Origin: Acanthosoma haemorrhoidale
Taxonomy: Eukaryota > Arthropoda > Insecta > Hemiptera > Acanthosomatidae
Length of the DNA stretch: 64,000 bases
Direction of reading: 5' to 3'
Assembly: GCA_930367205.1 (NCBI GenBank)
Contig: OV884011.1
Location: forward strand, 166,040,226 to 166,104,225
Shown here: positions 1 to 12,994 of the stretch, piece after piece
Numbering within the stretch: position 1 is the first letter of the stretch
Layout of the letters: every line of letters begins with the position of its first letter
Program-made: the position numbers and the translations under genes
Notes under the pieces: generated by a model
Seen by the model: only the letters and a program-made list of their open reading frames with translations
Told to the model about the DNA's origin: nothing
Database searches by the model: none

Positions 1-424
1 TGTTGTGTGTGATACATTTAACTGTTTTGCAATCTCTCGCACAGTTATGTGACGATTCAATTATGATTTTCATTTTGTCATCATCAACTTCAGAAGTTGG
101 ACCAGAACGTTGGTCATCTTTCGGTGAAAAAACTCTAGAATGAAATTTTGTAAACCAATTCTGACAGGTGTGTTCTGATAAACAATCAACACCCTATACT
201 TCATATATCTCTTTGTGAACCTTAGCCGCTTTCTTGCCTTTATGAAAATAAAAACTGACAGTTGTAAACAAAATTACACAGAATTTCTTTCTATAGCAAC
301 TTACTCTATAGGTGTCGACTACCAAATCTCAAAAGAAAAAAATTCTAGCATTGACAAAAGAATAACGAAACAAACATAACTCTATCTACTGTTGCAAACC
401 GAAATCACTTTTTTGCCAACCCAA
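1..424 (-). mobile_element. Mariner fragment G1, N-terminal half, cut by window edge
   Basis: On the minus strand the sequence begins with a mariner terminal repeat (plus-strand end CCAACCCAA at 416-424, then TA) and runs into the helix-turn-helix coding region. Broken frames read KDDQRSG and a VSHTT-like motif, as in mariner transposases. The element continues left of the window. The same lineage recurs near 19.1, 23.2, 32.0 and 33.9 kb. Frameshifts make it inactive. Confidence 0.8.
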
Positions 425-426
425 TA

Positions 427-1373
427 TATTGGATATCATGACGTTTCTTCATCTAAGCATTATGAAGGCAGGTCAAAAGTCCATTAAATTAGTTAAACTA
501 ACTTCAATAATTTATATCGAGCTATTGGCATTATTATAATAAATTTGTGACTATCATGGCAGGAGATTGAGAATTTTGAGTCCCATCTATACTTGAGGTA
601 GACTAGTGAGAAACATGAAGGGGGGATGGCTGCCTACTTTCTTACCTTCTTCCCATATTTCACACAAGAAGCCTCAACATACACTAAGTAAAGATCGATA
701 AATAATACTACTTATAGAAAATATTGTTGTTTCTGATGCCAGTACTTTTGAATCTCGCTGTCTTCGACCAACAGTTGTGCTTGTGTCGCCATCGCCCTGC
801 AGTTCTGCAAAGTAAACTGAGCGAAGTGTATAGAATTGCCACGTTCATGTTGGATGAAGATACATTTTATCCATCAACAAAACAAATCAAACTTTTACTT
901 CTAGATGATTGAGGATCCTCTACCTGACCAGCCAGGAACAATTCATGCATGTTCATCTAGCATATTCCCCTAACAACATGGGAACTATGAAGCTGTACCA
1001 CCTGGCAATATTACATACCTTCTACCCTCCGATGCATTACAGAACAGTTTAATTTCACTTTAAATACTATAATTTCATTTTTCTATCTGTATAAATACAG
1101 TGACTAAAAGCATTAACCTAATTGTATATCCTTTTTGGCCTTGGTGTCACATTTGTAGCTCTCATTAACCATATGTTTAATTAATTTAGTCGATTACTTC
1201 AATATATCGTTCATTCTACCTATAAATATAATTCATACAGTCCACTCGTTAATATCACAGTTGAATGTGTACATGATCTTCCACGACTGACATATTCAAC
1301 CAACAATATTACTTACTTTAAAAAACTTGTTAGTCCTCAATCATAGGAAAAACATTTGTCTAAATAAATTGAA
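427..1373. other. No supported feature
   Basis: AT-rich sequence between mariner G1 and LINE copy A1. A 62-codon open frame at 724-912 resembles no family I know and has no splice or coding support. Confidence 0.5.
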
Positions 1374-1599
1374 ACTTTTATTGTGGTAAAATTACATTCT
1401 CCTGTATTAGATAATAAGTAATTGTGATAAATGTTCTCATTCATACCATATTTACAATTTTCATTCATTCGCTCATTCGTACAGTATTTACATACTGCCC
1501 AGAGACCACCGAAATCCACATGGTTGTCACCTCCCTCGAATGCAAAAGAGGAAGTTTGGGAAGACCCCTACGCTCCTCCGTCAGCCGCGGCACCGGATC
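1374..1599 (-). mobile_element. Jockey-like LINE fragment A1 (3' UTR)
   Basis: The minus strand carries the 3'-untranslated tail of the family A LINE. It aligns by eye with the tails at 3.4, 15.9, 26.3 and 39.2 kb (shared GAATGAGCGA and AATTACTTAT words). It is 5'-truncated in the GC-rich UTR block and contains no reverse transcriptase. Confidence 0.85.
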
Positions 1600-3428
1600 T
1601 ACTACAAATGTTTCTGGTATGGCGCTACTATAACAACAAATAATAAAGCTTTAAGCAATAATACAAATGATGTATGTTCATTCCTATCCATGATTATTTA
1701 AATGAGTTGACGAGTTAGAGAATCTGTCTCCAATAGATCAGGTTGATCGAGTTTTCGTCAATGGTATTTTTGCACATTTCGACGCGCTATGCGTGTCTCT
1801 GCATTAGGACCTGATAACAATAAAATTATGTAGTGGTTAATTTGTAAAGACTGTAAACCTAACCGAAAAAAACAGTATTGAAATGTCTATATCTTGATAC
1901 AGTACTGTTCTGTGATAACAATGCCATAGTATGTTCATTCTTTGGTAGTATTCATTCACCACCCTTTGAATTTATAGGCTAAATACACTCGCCACGAATC
2001 ATTAAGTATATCGTTCATAGCACACTATCGTAGAAAGTTTGTCATCTGTGAAGTTGTATAATCGAAGCAGCTGTCCAAATGAGGCACGTGTAGTACAGTA
2101 GTGGTAGAGCTAGTAGACTTGTAAGAGCACCACATCCCCGTATCAGTCGTGTTAAATTATTTTTCGCTTACTTTCGGTTATTTTATTTACTATCTAAAAC
2201 TTGTAGCCCTAAGTTTTGTTTAATAAATAATCAAAATTTCAAATAGGTTGTGTCATGTTTATCATCACTATCTTAAAACATGGAGTAACTAGAAAGTAAA
2301 GCTTCTTCCTCGGCGATGAAAATATGAAACGTTTTTAATTATTCAATTTTGCTCAATTATTCTCCTCTTTTCCTCTCTTAAGGAATTCAAATTGTGTTTG
2401 TTTTTACTAAGATAAAGAGTTTTTGTCAAGTAATTGCTGTTATATAATGTTGACGAATACAAGGAAATGTACACGTTTAATGTCAATAAGGAAATAGGAC
2501 TTCATTGAAACAATGCCGACTCGAATATGAGTTCATTGAGCGTGTTTTATGTTAAATAAATCGACAATTTTTGCAATAGTTACATTCAATAGATACATTC
2601 AAATAAATGAAAATAACGTTAGGGATGTTATCGTGTCGGAAAGGCACGTTTTACACTTTTTAAATCGATCCTGTAATTTTTACGACCGCTGTGATGTACC
2701 TGTTTGAAAATAAAACTTCTATCTTCGGGTTCTCCAATTACGGTTTCATGTTATTAAATGAAATATTCAGTACTTTTTCCCGGAATAAATTGGCGATATT
2801 TCGCTTTGAAATTATATTTACAGTTGTTGTTTTTTTTAAATAGGGGGGGGGGGATTTATTGCCTGCTTTGCTGTTATTAAAGTTGAGGTTAGAATTTATA
2901 GTTATAGTTTAGTAGACGCCTGAAGACAGTTGTTGCTGCTAAAAACCCTCGGTAACGTCTAAAAGTCCCCTTAGCGAAAATATACTGTTCCCTGGGCGGT
3001 CGTATTTAGTTTTATTACTATCTCCCAACCTCGGCATTTCTTTTTCTTTTTCTTCTTCTTCTTCGAGACGGTAAATCTTTCAAAGAGACTAATTTACATT
3101 CAGTCCTTTATATCTCCTGCAACAGCACGTGGCCGATCGTTATGTGCGGATTTAGCATTTGCGCTAACAAGATATCATTCCACAAAGTATTGTTTTAGTT
3201 ATTTATGGGATCGTAACGTAAAAACCCCTTGTGAATGTTTCCACCCTATTCGGCTTAGAAAAAACATGACTCCCAATACGGTAAAATATAATTGAGCGTC
3301 ATTAATTACCTAGTTGCTTTATGCAAATGTTTATATATCTATATTTAAAATATTATCCATTTATCCACAGTGATTGATCCATTAGAAATGAGTAAAATCA
3401 ATCATTAGTTTTATTATTTTAATATATA
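1600..3428. other. AT-rich spacer, no supported gene
   Basis: No convincing coding region. At about 2085-2150 the plus strand has a GTGGTAGAGC word followed by GACTTGTAA, which resembles a tRNA D-arm and anticodon arm. No B-box follows, so it is at best a decayed SINE head. A G10 run lies near 2845-2854. Confidence 0.5.
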
Positions 3429-3950
3429 ACTTCTTTATTGTGCTAAAATTACAATCGCCTTAATAGGCAATAAGTAATTAAAATAAATTGCCTCATTCAT
3501 AGCATATTTACAATTCATCATTCACTCGCTCATTCATACAGTATTTACAAACGGAGACCTCTCAAATCCGCACGACTGTCACCTCCCTCACGTGCGAAGG
3601 AGGAAGTGTGGTCTTAGAAAGACCCCACGCTCCTCCGTCAGCCGCGTCACCGGATACAAACCAGTGGAGGCTGACAAAGAGCGCGAGAGCCACAGACGCT
3701 CTGGACATGATTAGAGAAACTGGCCATTGCCAGGACTCCCACTGTCACGAAGTTATAGCAGGTCACGAGGCCACTGCCGTTTCGGTCTCCGAGGAGGATT
3801 TTAGGGATGAGTGGTGCTGTGCAATGACTGTGCTAGGGGATTAGGGTGGTTGGATAGGTTACCATGGAATTTCTTGAACTTGGAAGGAATGAGTTCAAGA
3901 ATGTAAAGTATATTTTAAGATCGTTATGAAGGGTTTTTTTTGCTGTCGCT
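3429..3950 (-). mobile_element. Jockey-like LINE fragment A2 (end of ORF2 and 3' UTR)
   Basis: Minus-strand copy of the LINE 3' end. It runs from the AT-rich terminal tail through the GC-rich UTR into the last ORF2 codons and stops in the ORF2 segment near 3950. Its antisense strand (3608-3844) holds a 78-codon frame related to the antisense frames of other copies. Confidence 0.9.
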
Positions 3951-5201
3951 TAAAATGCTTTTTCGCAACACGTGTTGACGTGGAGGTATGACGTTTGACC
4001 TGGAAAATAATGAAAGATCGATATATAATCGATTTCTGGCCAAGATAATTAATTAATTAATTTTGCCGTATGAAAGAAGCACTGTTAATTATGACATATT
4101 GAAAAAAGAAAATTGAATTTTTTGGACATATCAGTTATAATAACACCCCAGATTTATGGATTCATTATTATCCATATATTTTTGTTAGCTATCGATCTAG
4201 TGAATGAACAGTAAAATCTAGGAACCCCTTAATTGTTTATGTAACACACTTCGAACAAAATCTTTTCTCTCTCCACGGTGAACGGAGAATTTCTTTGGAT
4301 GGTGCTACCTACCCGCCATGGGATCCAAGTGCTTTGATTTTTGTTTTTGTCTTTTTTTCCAATTCGATTCCGAAACCGCATCGTTAATGGCAGCATGAAT
4401 TCCTGCGGGTTTCTTCGCCTGTTGCTTAGAAAAGTAATTACACGCTTATCTTAAGAAATACATCTGTTGTATTGTGTGGAACGAGCCTGCCTTGTAGCTT
4501 TCTGTCTATTACAATGTAATAATATTAAATGCGTGTTGGCGGCGGTGGGGGAGAGGGGTCACCAGCGTGCGGTGTTGAGGTTATGCAACGTGGCTATGGG
4601 GTTTATTACATTTATAGTTCGTAAAGAATAAGGTGGTGTGCTCTCATCCTATCCTAACCGCAACACTTGGTCCTTGTTACTTTTACGACCACACCGGCCT
4701 ACGGACAAACCCACACCACTCTCTCTAAATGTTTTACTTTCAACCTGCATCTTCATTCCCGTCATCCTGTCTGATACCAGTGATTACTTTCATCCAACGG
4801 GTTTCTCCCTTTTATTGTAATCCCAATAGGAAAATGTAATAATATATATTGCAACAACCTTCAACAACGAACTCCTGGTGTTTGAACATGGTCATTTGTA
4901 GTGATAACTAAAATCTTACCCGTGTCGGATCGCAATCGTTTCCTGAAATGTTATTCGTGTAGCAATCTTGCTATAGAATCTTCTAAAAGCAGCGGACTTC
5001 TAAGATAGGAAAAGTACCGGTTGTAGATGGTTTTTCCTAGATTTGTTCTGCTGGTCCATCCAAATATGCCTACTGATAATAAGTAACAATGAAGTAAACA
5101 TAACAAATTCATTTCTATCCAGCAATACGAATTATTAAATTTACATTACATTACGAATATATTGATATGAGAGAGAGTACCTAACATTTATTTTTAATGG
5201 G
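3951..5201. other. No supported feature
   Basis: Mixed-composition spacer with one short open frame (4638-4820) that has no recognizable domain. I see no repeat shared with the rest of the window. Confidence 0.4.
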
Positions 5202-5300
5202 TGTATTCCATTATTTAATAATAATTATAAATAATGTTTAGATCAATACCGCAGTAACTATTTATCATAACATCTCATTGTTATGGGCTATATACACTTA
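5202..5300 (+). repeat. Repeat family C, left half (copy C1)
   Basis: Matches 12437-12536 nearly base for base (shared TTCCATTATTTAATAATAAT). The copy is interrupted at 5300 by LINE A3 and resumes at 5747. The family is unnamed and has no visible coding capacity. Confidence 0.85.
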
Positions 5301-5746
5301 TCAAGCTTTTGACAGGGTCTGGCACGCAGGTTTGCTTTACATGCTCAGAGCACAGTCATTGCACTGCACCACTCATCCCTATAATCCTCCTCGGAGACTA
5401 AAACGGCAGTGGCCTCGTGACCTGCTTAAGTGATAGTGGGAGTCCTTGCAAAGGCCAGTTTCTCTAATCATATCCTGAGCGTCGGTGGCTCTCGTGCTTT
5501 TGGTCAGTTGGTCAGCCTCCGCTGGCTCTTATCCAGTGACGTGGGTAACGTAGGAGCGTGGGGGACTTCCCAAGACTCCGCTTCCTCCTTCGCACGCGAG
5601 AGAGGTGACAACCATGTGGACTTGAGGGGCCTCTGGGCTGTTTGTAAACATTGTATGAATGAGCGAGTGAATGATGAATTATTACTTATTGCCTAACAAG
5701 GCAGATTGTAATTTTATCTTAATAAAAATTGTGTTATTAAAAAAAA
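5301..5746 (+). mobile_element. Jockey-like LINE insertion A3 with target-site duplication
   Basis: Begins at CAAGCTTTTGACAGG, which encodes the reverse-transcriptase motif AFDRV. After about 40 bp it jumps to the end of ORF2 and the 3' UTR, so most of the RT is deleted. It ends in an A-rich tail at about 5739-5746. The 9-bp sequence ATACACTTA flanks it at 5292-5300 and 5747-5755. The host repeat C is uninterrupted at 12.4 kb, giving an empty-site comparison. Confidence 0.92.
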
Positions 5747-5899
5747 ATACACTTAGCTGTTAATTAATAACTAAATAACAAATTAAGGGGTGTAACAATA
5801 GCAAGAAATAAACAAAAAAATAAATTAAACCATAAAAAATTAATGTACCTAATATTAGATAACAAAATAATTAGAGGGAGGGAGAGAGAGAGAGAGAAT
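5747..5899 (+). repeat. Repeat family C, right half, with GA microsatellite
   Basis: Resumes the C repeat after LINE A3 and matches 12528-12649 up to TAACAAAATAATTA. A short GA-rich tract follows at 5874-5899. C2 also has GA repeats downstream, but about 65 bp further on. Confidence 0.85.
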
Positions 5900-8326
5900 A
5901 TTCGTAAATTCTAAAGAGAAGTGTGCTTAAGCTTCTCCCTTGCTTGACTCCTTCGTTAAGGCTAAAAGGGACGGATTCCTGATAATTTAACCTCAACAAG
6001 GTTAAATGAGTCTTGATTAATATATTTGATTTCTTCAATCAGGTGTTGGCACATTTTGAGCTTTATTGAGGTTCCTGTACACTGCTTCAATATCGAGAGA
6101 AGTCATAGCTACGGCTTTGTCTAATGGGAAAAGTCCCTTGAGAGAATAATCTGTGTGGTCTTAGGGTTAACTATTTAGGAATGTGGCTTTTATAATGTAC
6201 GGTACTTGGAATTGCTCCCTTCAGAAGAACCTTCTTTGAAAATCAAAAGTATGTGTTAAATTATAATTTCTTGGGGGACATGTCATACGTTTTAAAATTG
6301 TTCTCCTTTGCTAGTTCTGGAATGTCTTCCTTCTTTGACTATGAGAGGCTCTGGCCCTTCTCGGGACGGGTGTTCAAGCTTTCCTGAAGGTATCCACGCA
6401 TTTCTTACGTAAGAAGTGTGCAGTCAGGTTTTCGGGAACGATTGACAATTCTTATTCGGCTCTCTATCCCTGAGACCCCCTTCAGCCGAAAAACACTTTT
6501 TGCCATTACTCCGTTCACAGTGAAAATGTTTTGATGACTGTTGTGCGCGAATGCCATCATTTGTCGTGGTCCCGTGCGCAGTGTCGTGTTACGCCACTTC
6601 CGACTCAGTCCACGTATCTATTATCTCGGACGGCCCTAGAGAGGTATCTATCTACGCTTTCTAGCGGCTAATAGTCCTTAAACGGATATTACGAGGAATG
6701 CACTTGGCGCGAGCGAGGTCCGGAAACCATTCGATTCGTCATTTTCGCACACCTAAGGTTGATTAATTGTTAATTAAGCCACTATTTTCTATTTCCGTAG
6801 ATGCTTTGTACCGAGTGACAAGGTTTCTAAAACCATCACTTTATTACTCGGAGGTGCCTATGGGAAAACGGTATGACTTTTTTTTTTTTTTTTTGGTGCA
6901 GTATTGTTGCTCAAAACCAGACGAATCGATTAGTGCGTCCTGTCCGCAAAAAGATCAGCCTAAACGCCTAGTTTTTAAACATAAACGAATAGGCTGTCGA
7001 GGGAAAAACAATATAATTGCCTGGAGCTTAAGGAAGAACTGTCGTAACTCCTTATATGGTGTAAGTAACACGAAGCCCCGTATGTTTTATATATTAAATA
7101 CGAAATAATTTTACCACACATTATCGTTTAAAACAATATATTACTTTCATTCTACCGAACATTTTTGAAAAAAGGATACGCAATTTCATTTATTATTAAT
7201 TTATTTTTTATATTTTGATACATTCCAGAAACCTTTCACTTTTCTTCCTTGTAATAATTCCTTTATTTTCTCAGTTTGAATTCGTCAGCTATCTCTTATA
7301 CATAGGTCCTTGATTATCTAAAAGCTAATAATATCAGCATAATGTTATGTAATTTTTTTCAGCTAGACTTATCTATTATATGTTTTTTTTTTTTTACTGT
7401 TAGGGACAGTGTCCCAGAATAAAGCCTTTTTTATTTTTAAACAAATTTATCTAAAGGTTACTTTTCCTTAGATGTGTTGAGTAGTTCACATCTTACCTTC
7501 GTTCTCAAACATACAGATAAGATACTTGATAAATAGTGAGTTCTTTCATTAAACTAAATTATGAATTCAAAGTCCAAAAAAGGACCAACGTTTTGAGATT
7601 AATCAACAAACCAAATCATGCATTCATTCTTTATTTGGATTGGGTTCATTCATAAATACAGTGTAGCTCCTATTTTATATATATTAAAAAAACAATTGTT
7701 TTGGCAACTGATTTTTTTGGATTAAATAGTTGTTAAGTTGTGTTAACTAGACTGGGGATATTATCCGCCCTTTTGTTGTAATCCACCTAATGCCATATGA
7801 TAAATAATTTATAGGGAGTGATGAATTGGTCTAGGTTTACTGTTACCCCATTCTGCTGTAATTGAAATTGTTCCTTTCACGGACGTCGAGTCAGGGCTGA
7901 TGGAAATTGCTCATGCGTTATTCAAGTTGAGAGCTCACGTCAACCTGTTGCTGCGTCATCTTATTTATGGGCCACGAACAACCCCAATGTCTTACGTTTT
8001 AACATTGTTTGTGTTTGTCTGCTAGTATAGTATGTAGTTTGTTTGTTTGTATCTACTAGTAAATAGACACTTTGGAAATTTGAATTGTATCATATAAAAT
8101 GAATGGATGAAATAGAGACCTGGTGAGCTCAGAGCAATAATGATGCAAGGCCAAAGTTGGATCGCACAACAAAGATTTCGTTTCGGTTAAGAAAACGATT
8201 TAATTTTAAGCTTTGATGATCTTTTGTTACTTCAGTAGACTAATGCTCCATAACGCTCATCATGAACTTCAATTTGTAACTACTCAAATTTAATGAATTT
8301 TTTTTTTTAACAAATGTTCGATCAAC
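5900..8326. other. Long spacer, no supported gene
   Basis: No repeat or gene I can name. A GC-richer stretch at about 6330-6760 is not open in any long frame. The 113-codon frame at 6767-7108 starts at a non-ATG codon, contains a phenylalanine run from a T tract, and has no family resemblance. Confidence 0.4.
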
Positions 8327-8686
8327 AGTTACATAATGCTATGAATATTATAATGCTAATATTATATATAATGCTAAAAGTAGAAGCAAGTCCCTTCTAG
8401 TGTATACCTGCCTCGTGACTTCATGGAAGTCACTGATGTTTCCTGTTATTTTTTAAGTAAAGGACCGCGTGCCTCCAAGACTTCCCTACTTCCCAGAATT
8501 TCATATTTTTCCTATAAATATATGTCTCAGCTTTAGCCCCAGACCCCGCTTGTGCCTCGACATTCCACCCAGTATGTAGTAACGTAACTCTTAATATTTG
8601 TATATACCAGTGTTTTGCTTGTACTTCATAATAAGCTTTTCTTCCTTTTATTTTAAAAGACTCTCCTCTACAAAGATTACTTAACT
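8327..8686 (+). mobile_element. Solo-LTR-like repeat B1
   Basis: About 360 bp starting AGTTACATAATG and ending TTAACT. Near the 3' end it has a TATATACCAG word and a CTTCATAATAAGC element where other copies read AATAAAGC, a polyadenylation signal. AGTT...AACT termini resemble LTRs of insect Ty3/gypsy errantivirus-type elements. No internal gag or pol is attached. Calling it a solo LTR is inference; that it is a repeat is directly visible. Confidence 0.7.
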
Positions 8687-9498
8687 AACGACAATGGCTC
8701 ATGTTTCGAGATGACTAAAGTTTGCTTATATCAAATTGGAAACCTGTGTAAACTATTTCATCTCTGCAGCTTGAACAGTGTGCTTACATAGACAACAACA
8801 GACGGACAGATTCACAGCTGCAAATACATGAAGTTCTTGTTTTGAAAAAAAAAAAACCCTACAAGACCACAAAAACTCGACCCCTTGTCTATAAACGAAA
8901 TAACTGTTAAATTATTTAAAAAACTTAATAATAGTAAAATACAACAACAACAAAACAAAACATTCATAAATAAGTGGTAAACGTAATTCTCATATATGGT
9001 GCTCCAATTGAATGCAGATTTGGACGTGTAGAGAACAGGTCATACAATAGCTCAGAGAAGTAATTGAGTTTTTCTGGTTTTCTTCTTAGGTGATAAAATA
9101 TACTTACTTTTTGAAATTGAGGTTGATCCCATTCCATTTATCTCTGCGTAGAGCTGCGTATCAACGAAGAAGTGAAAATCACTTAGTGACGTCGGGTTTT
9201 CTAATTCACGTCTGGGTTCGAAACCGTTGAGTGGGAAAACTTTCATCCGAAATGAGACAGAGGGTACGAAGCACACGACAACAGGGCCGTTCCCAGCCAG
9301 ACCTTACTAATTAATGTATCAGACAATAGTCTACTTGGAAATTTGTACTTTCCACTGCTTTCATTTTCCTAATTGGTTGGTTAACAGTCAAGAGTTAAGT
9401 CGTGGTAATTATAGCAGATTAAATTTATAATTTTCATTATTATACAGAGACGGTGCTAAGTTATTTTTATCTCTATAACAGAATCTAATTAATTAAAA
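8687..9498. other. No supported feature
   Basis: AT-rich spacer with a short minus-strand open frame at 9052-9276 that lacks family resemblance. Confidence 0.4.
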
Positions 9499-9773
9499 GA
9501 CACGAGGCCAAAAAAGACAAGAACTAAACAGACGCTTTGGACAACTGTACAGGACAGCCCATCTCTCAATAGAAAACAAATTACTAATCTACACAGTTAT
9601 ACTTGAGCCAATCTGGACATACGGAATAGAGCTATGGGGGACAGCAAAAATGATTGAACATCAAGCGCATCCAATCCTTTCAATCACAAGTCCTGAGAAC
9701 AATAGTAAATGCCCCTTATTATGTCAGCAACAAAAGCCTTCATAACGATCTTAATATACATTCTAATTATAAT
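9499..9773 (+). mobile_element. Jockey-like LINE fragment A4 (ORF2 C-terminal part)
   Basis: Plus-strand fragment of ORF2. Pieces of frame read RFGQLY-like, ENKLLIYTVI and IWTYGIELWG, the segment that follows the reverse transcriptase in Jockey-clade ORF2. Both ends are truncated, and a small deletion relative to copy A6 lies near 9550. Confidence 0.85.
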
Positions 9774-11004
9774 ATTGTCTCTCTATGTACAGTAGGATAG
9801 AAGCTGTAAAAATCCCCTGAAATGTTGAATTGCTTTTTTTCTTCTGTACCTCTTCTTTTGCATACATATTCGTCAATATTTAGTGCATTGTTCCATTTCG
9901 AATTGGGAAAATAGATATATAAATTATTATTATTAAATGTTGAAACGCTATATCGGAAATTCTACCGTCAGTATTACAATATGCTTCGACGCAACAAATC
10001 TTACGCAACTAACCGAATATTTATTTTCAGTGACACGTCTGATTTTTTCCTCGTCGAAATTTTGACACCCAAACCACCAACCGACGTCTTCACTATTGAC
10101 AAAGTTTTGAAATGATCACGTACATGATGCTGTTAGTTTGTCTGTTTTCAAAGAGGCACATGGTGTAGTTTTTCGTCTCCTGTATGGATGTTCCTTGTTT
10201 GCTGATATTGTTTTAGTGCCAAGTGCAATAACGTAAAACATGCGTAAGTCTTATCATGCTATCCGTCTTTGTGCTTTTTTCTTTACCATTTTTTCTTCGC
10301 AGTCAATGAAGAATGTTTATCATTGTCTCGTATCACTAATTCGTTGAGATATACATAACTATAATATTGGTATATTAAGTTCACCTTGGTGTTGGGTTAA
10401 GCGTGAGGGTTTCGATGGAACCACTCCTGTTTATTTCTTCTGTGTTGGTTCTCCATGGTTCACACTTCTACCGCTTGAAGCTAAGAACCCTTTGTGTTTC
10501 CGCGCCTATCTATTTTAGAGGTACTTGGCAGTAATTCTCCACCACACCGAGTCACTAATGCCCTTGCTACCGAGGGAAAGTAAGCGTTCGTTAAGCTTGC
10601 CGCAAGTTGTAGGCCACCATTAACCAGCCAGAACATGCAGTAAAGCCCGTTCGTGTGACTACAGGTGGCAGTGTACCCAGCATTAGTGTACACTGGACAT
10701 CCTAATGGCCACCAGCCGCTTCCGGTGAGGAAGTCACGGCCCACTGGATCGGCCAACCCCCCCAGTCTCTGACCGTTTTGCATTCGGAACTTCATTTGTA
10801 TTTATTTTATTTATTTCTAATCTATCTTTAAAATACTGTTACATCTGTTGGACATTACAACTAAAAGCATATCTGTTTTTATTCCTGCTGGACAAACACC
10901 TATGCCATTGATATAACACTAGGTGATATATGAAGCCATTAGACCTTCGATATCCATTTGAATCATTCGTAGACTTCATGTTGGTGGCCCAACGATGGCT
11001 TTGA
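9774..11004. other. Spacer with an unrecognized 104-codon minus frame
   Basis: Mostly AT-rich. At 10481-10795 the minus strand is open for 104 codons in a GC-richer block and encodes a product rich in Gly, Leu, Ala and Thr. I do not recognize it. It could be an element-derived fragment, and no splice sites or repeats clarify it. Confidence 0.3.
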
Positions 11005-11500
11005 ACAACTAGCAACTTCGAGCAAGTAAAGCAAGAGGTTGCTTTAGTGGAACATGATCGAAGTCAAGGATATGCAGCCCGTGCATTGGGTTTACCTGAA
11101 CCTACTGTTCGGAGAGCAACTACCGTGAGTCGGGTGAGTGCAATCGCAGACTCGGATCTGGCCGGACGCGAGTGACAGAGCCAAGAGATGACCGGTGTAC
11201 TACACGCGCTTCGGAATCGGTGTTCGATTCCGAACTGCTACTCAGACTGCTCAACTTTTTCGTACAGTTCGGGGAGTAGGAATATGTGCAGAAAGTGTTA
11301 GAATAAAAAAACTTAAACCCTCTGAATGCCATTGTTGGCCAAAGAACATCGTAGCGCTCGTTTAAAGTTTGCTCGGGAAGACCGACAAACGATTGGGGCC
11401 ACTTGCTGTTTTGAGATGAGTCATACTTCTGTCTTTAGACGCCAGATGGACGGATGAGAGTTTACCAAAGTCCTGGTGACAGCTGAGTGTAATGTCTCTA
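11005..11500 (+). pseudogene. Tc1-like transposase relic
   Basis: Frame fragments in Tc1 order can be read. A helix-turn-helix-like stretch (AARALGLPEPTVRR) is followed by a basic PRDDR segment, then KEHRSARLKFARED, matching the Tc1 segment that precedes the first catalytic Asp. Stops and frameshifts separate them. No terminal repeats were found, and the catalytic C-terminal half is absent. Confidence 0.7.
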
Positions 11501-12436
11501 GGAGAGTTTGGTATGTTATTATTTTTATTTTTTCAAAAATATTTGTACTCATCAAACCTACTAATAAACAAAATAGGTGGTCACAACCCTAAATATGTTC
11601 ACAAAAGAATAAAACATATATTCTTGTAAGTATAATATCTAGACTTATGTAAATATTTATTGCAAGCTATAGATAGTAATATTGTACGATTAGGGAAGAT
11701 AAGGAATATCACAAATAGTCTTTTACTGTTTATTATCAATTTGATAAACCTTTTTTTTTAGTTTTGCTTTTCTCTAAAATTAAATTATCAACATTAAAAA
11801 AACGAAATATGAAGGAAAAATAACATATAAGTTTTTAATTTGCAATAAATATCTATATCTCATTGGATCTTTCTAAGAAATTGCACCCCCTTTTACATTC
11901 GGGTTGATCTTAAAATATTTTTCTCATTCATATTAATATTATTTGTATTGAAATAGTCATGCTTAAATACTGGCTGGAATTATTATCTGCGATGAGGTGG
12001 CAGTACTAATAGCAGATGTGCGGTAGATGTGTTGCTTTTCCGAACTTGTGGGTTCCTATATATGTTTTGTTACGTAAGGGTTACGTGTTGCTCCTGTAAT
12101 AACACCAGGCTCCATTATTGCATTTGAGGGTGTACACTGTTGGAAGTCTTTTCCTGGAGGCTTTCTACGTTTTCATAGCTGATGTTCGGGGGGGGGGGGG
12201 ATGGTATCCTGTACAATTGTACGGTTCCCTCGCCGCAGGAAATTTTTTTTTTTACCTACGTCCGGAACTGTTTTTTCTTTTCTTTTCTGCCTCCTCAGCT
12301 TCCTTCATCGTCGGTTCATTTAAATTCTTTAAGGGTCTTTCCTCCCAATGGGTGTCCACATGTAAGAGAACTGTCCGCAGAGAAATATACCATACGATTT
12401 CACTTTTACTCTGTACCGAACGGTAGTTTGTAGGCA
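11501..12436. other. No supported feature
   Basis: AT-rich spacer with a G12 run near 12188. Overlapping short frames at 12118-12446 on both strands are low-complexity readings around G and T runs. Confidence 0.4.
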
Positions 12437-12649
12437 TGTATTCCATTATTTAATAATAATTATAAATAATGGTTGGATAAATACAGCAATAACTATTTAT
12501 CATAACACCACATTGTTATGGGCTGTACACACTTAGCTGTTAATTGTTTAACTAAATAATAAATTAAGGTGTGAAAAAATAGCAAGAAATAAACAAAAAA
12601 ATAAATTGAACCAAATTAATGTGCCTAATATTAGATAACAAAATAATTA
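12437..12649 (+). repeat. Repeat family C, uninterrupted copy C2
   Basis: Same sequence as 5202-5300 joined to 5747-5873 without the LINE. It reads straight through GGGCTGTACACACTTAGCTG at the position where A3 inserted. No open frame. It serves as the empty-site reference for A3. Confidence 0.88.
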
Positions 12650-12713
12650 CTGTATCAGATGATAATTATTTCGAGTTTCGAAATGGAAAAAATTTTACAT
12701 TCTTTTAAGGAGA

Positions 12714-12735
12714 TAGGGAGAGAGAGAGAGAGAGG

Positions 12736-12814
<79 letters not shown>

Positions 12815-12905
12815 AGAGAGAGAGAGAGAGAGAGGGGGAGAGGGAGGGAGAGGGAGAGAGGGAGAGAGAGAGAGAGGGAGAGAGAGAGAGAGGGAGAGAG
12901 AGAGA

Positions 12906-12990
<85 letters not shown>
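12714..12990. repeat. GA/TC microsatellite
   Basis: About 275 bp of (GA)n with scattered GGG interruptions. It generates a 122-codon Arg-Glu frame that is not a gene. Confidence 0.97.

Positions 12991-12994
<4 letters not shown>

Noticed and set aside
2085..2150. tRNA gene on the plus strand
   Set aside because: The D-arm-like and anticodon-like words are present, but there is no B-box and no acceptor stem.
7390..7430. GTGTCCCAGAATAAAGC resembles the end of element L at 37.3 kb
   Set aside because: Similarity covers only about 13 bases, with no second end and no coding remains nearby.
12118..12446. Overlapping 64-102 codon frames on both strands
   Set aside because: They overlap homopolymer G and T runs, lack ATG-linked context and match no family.
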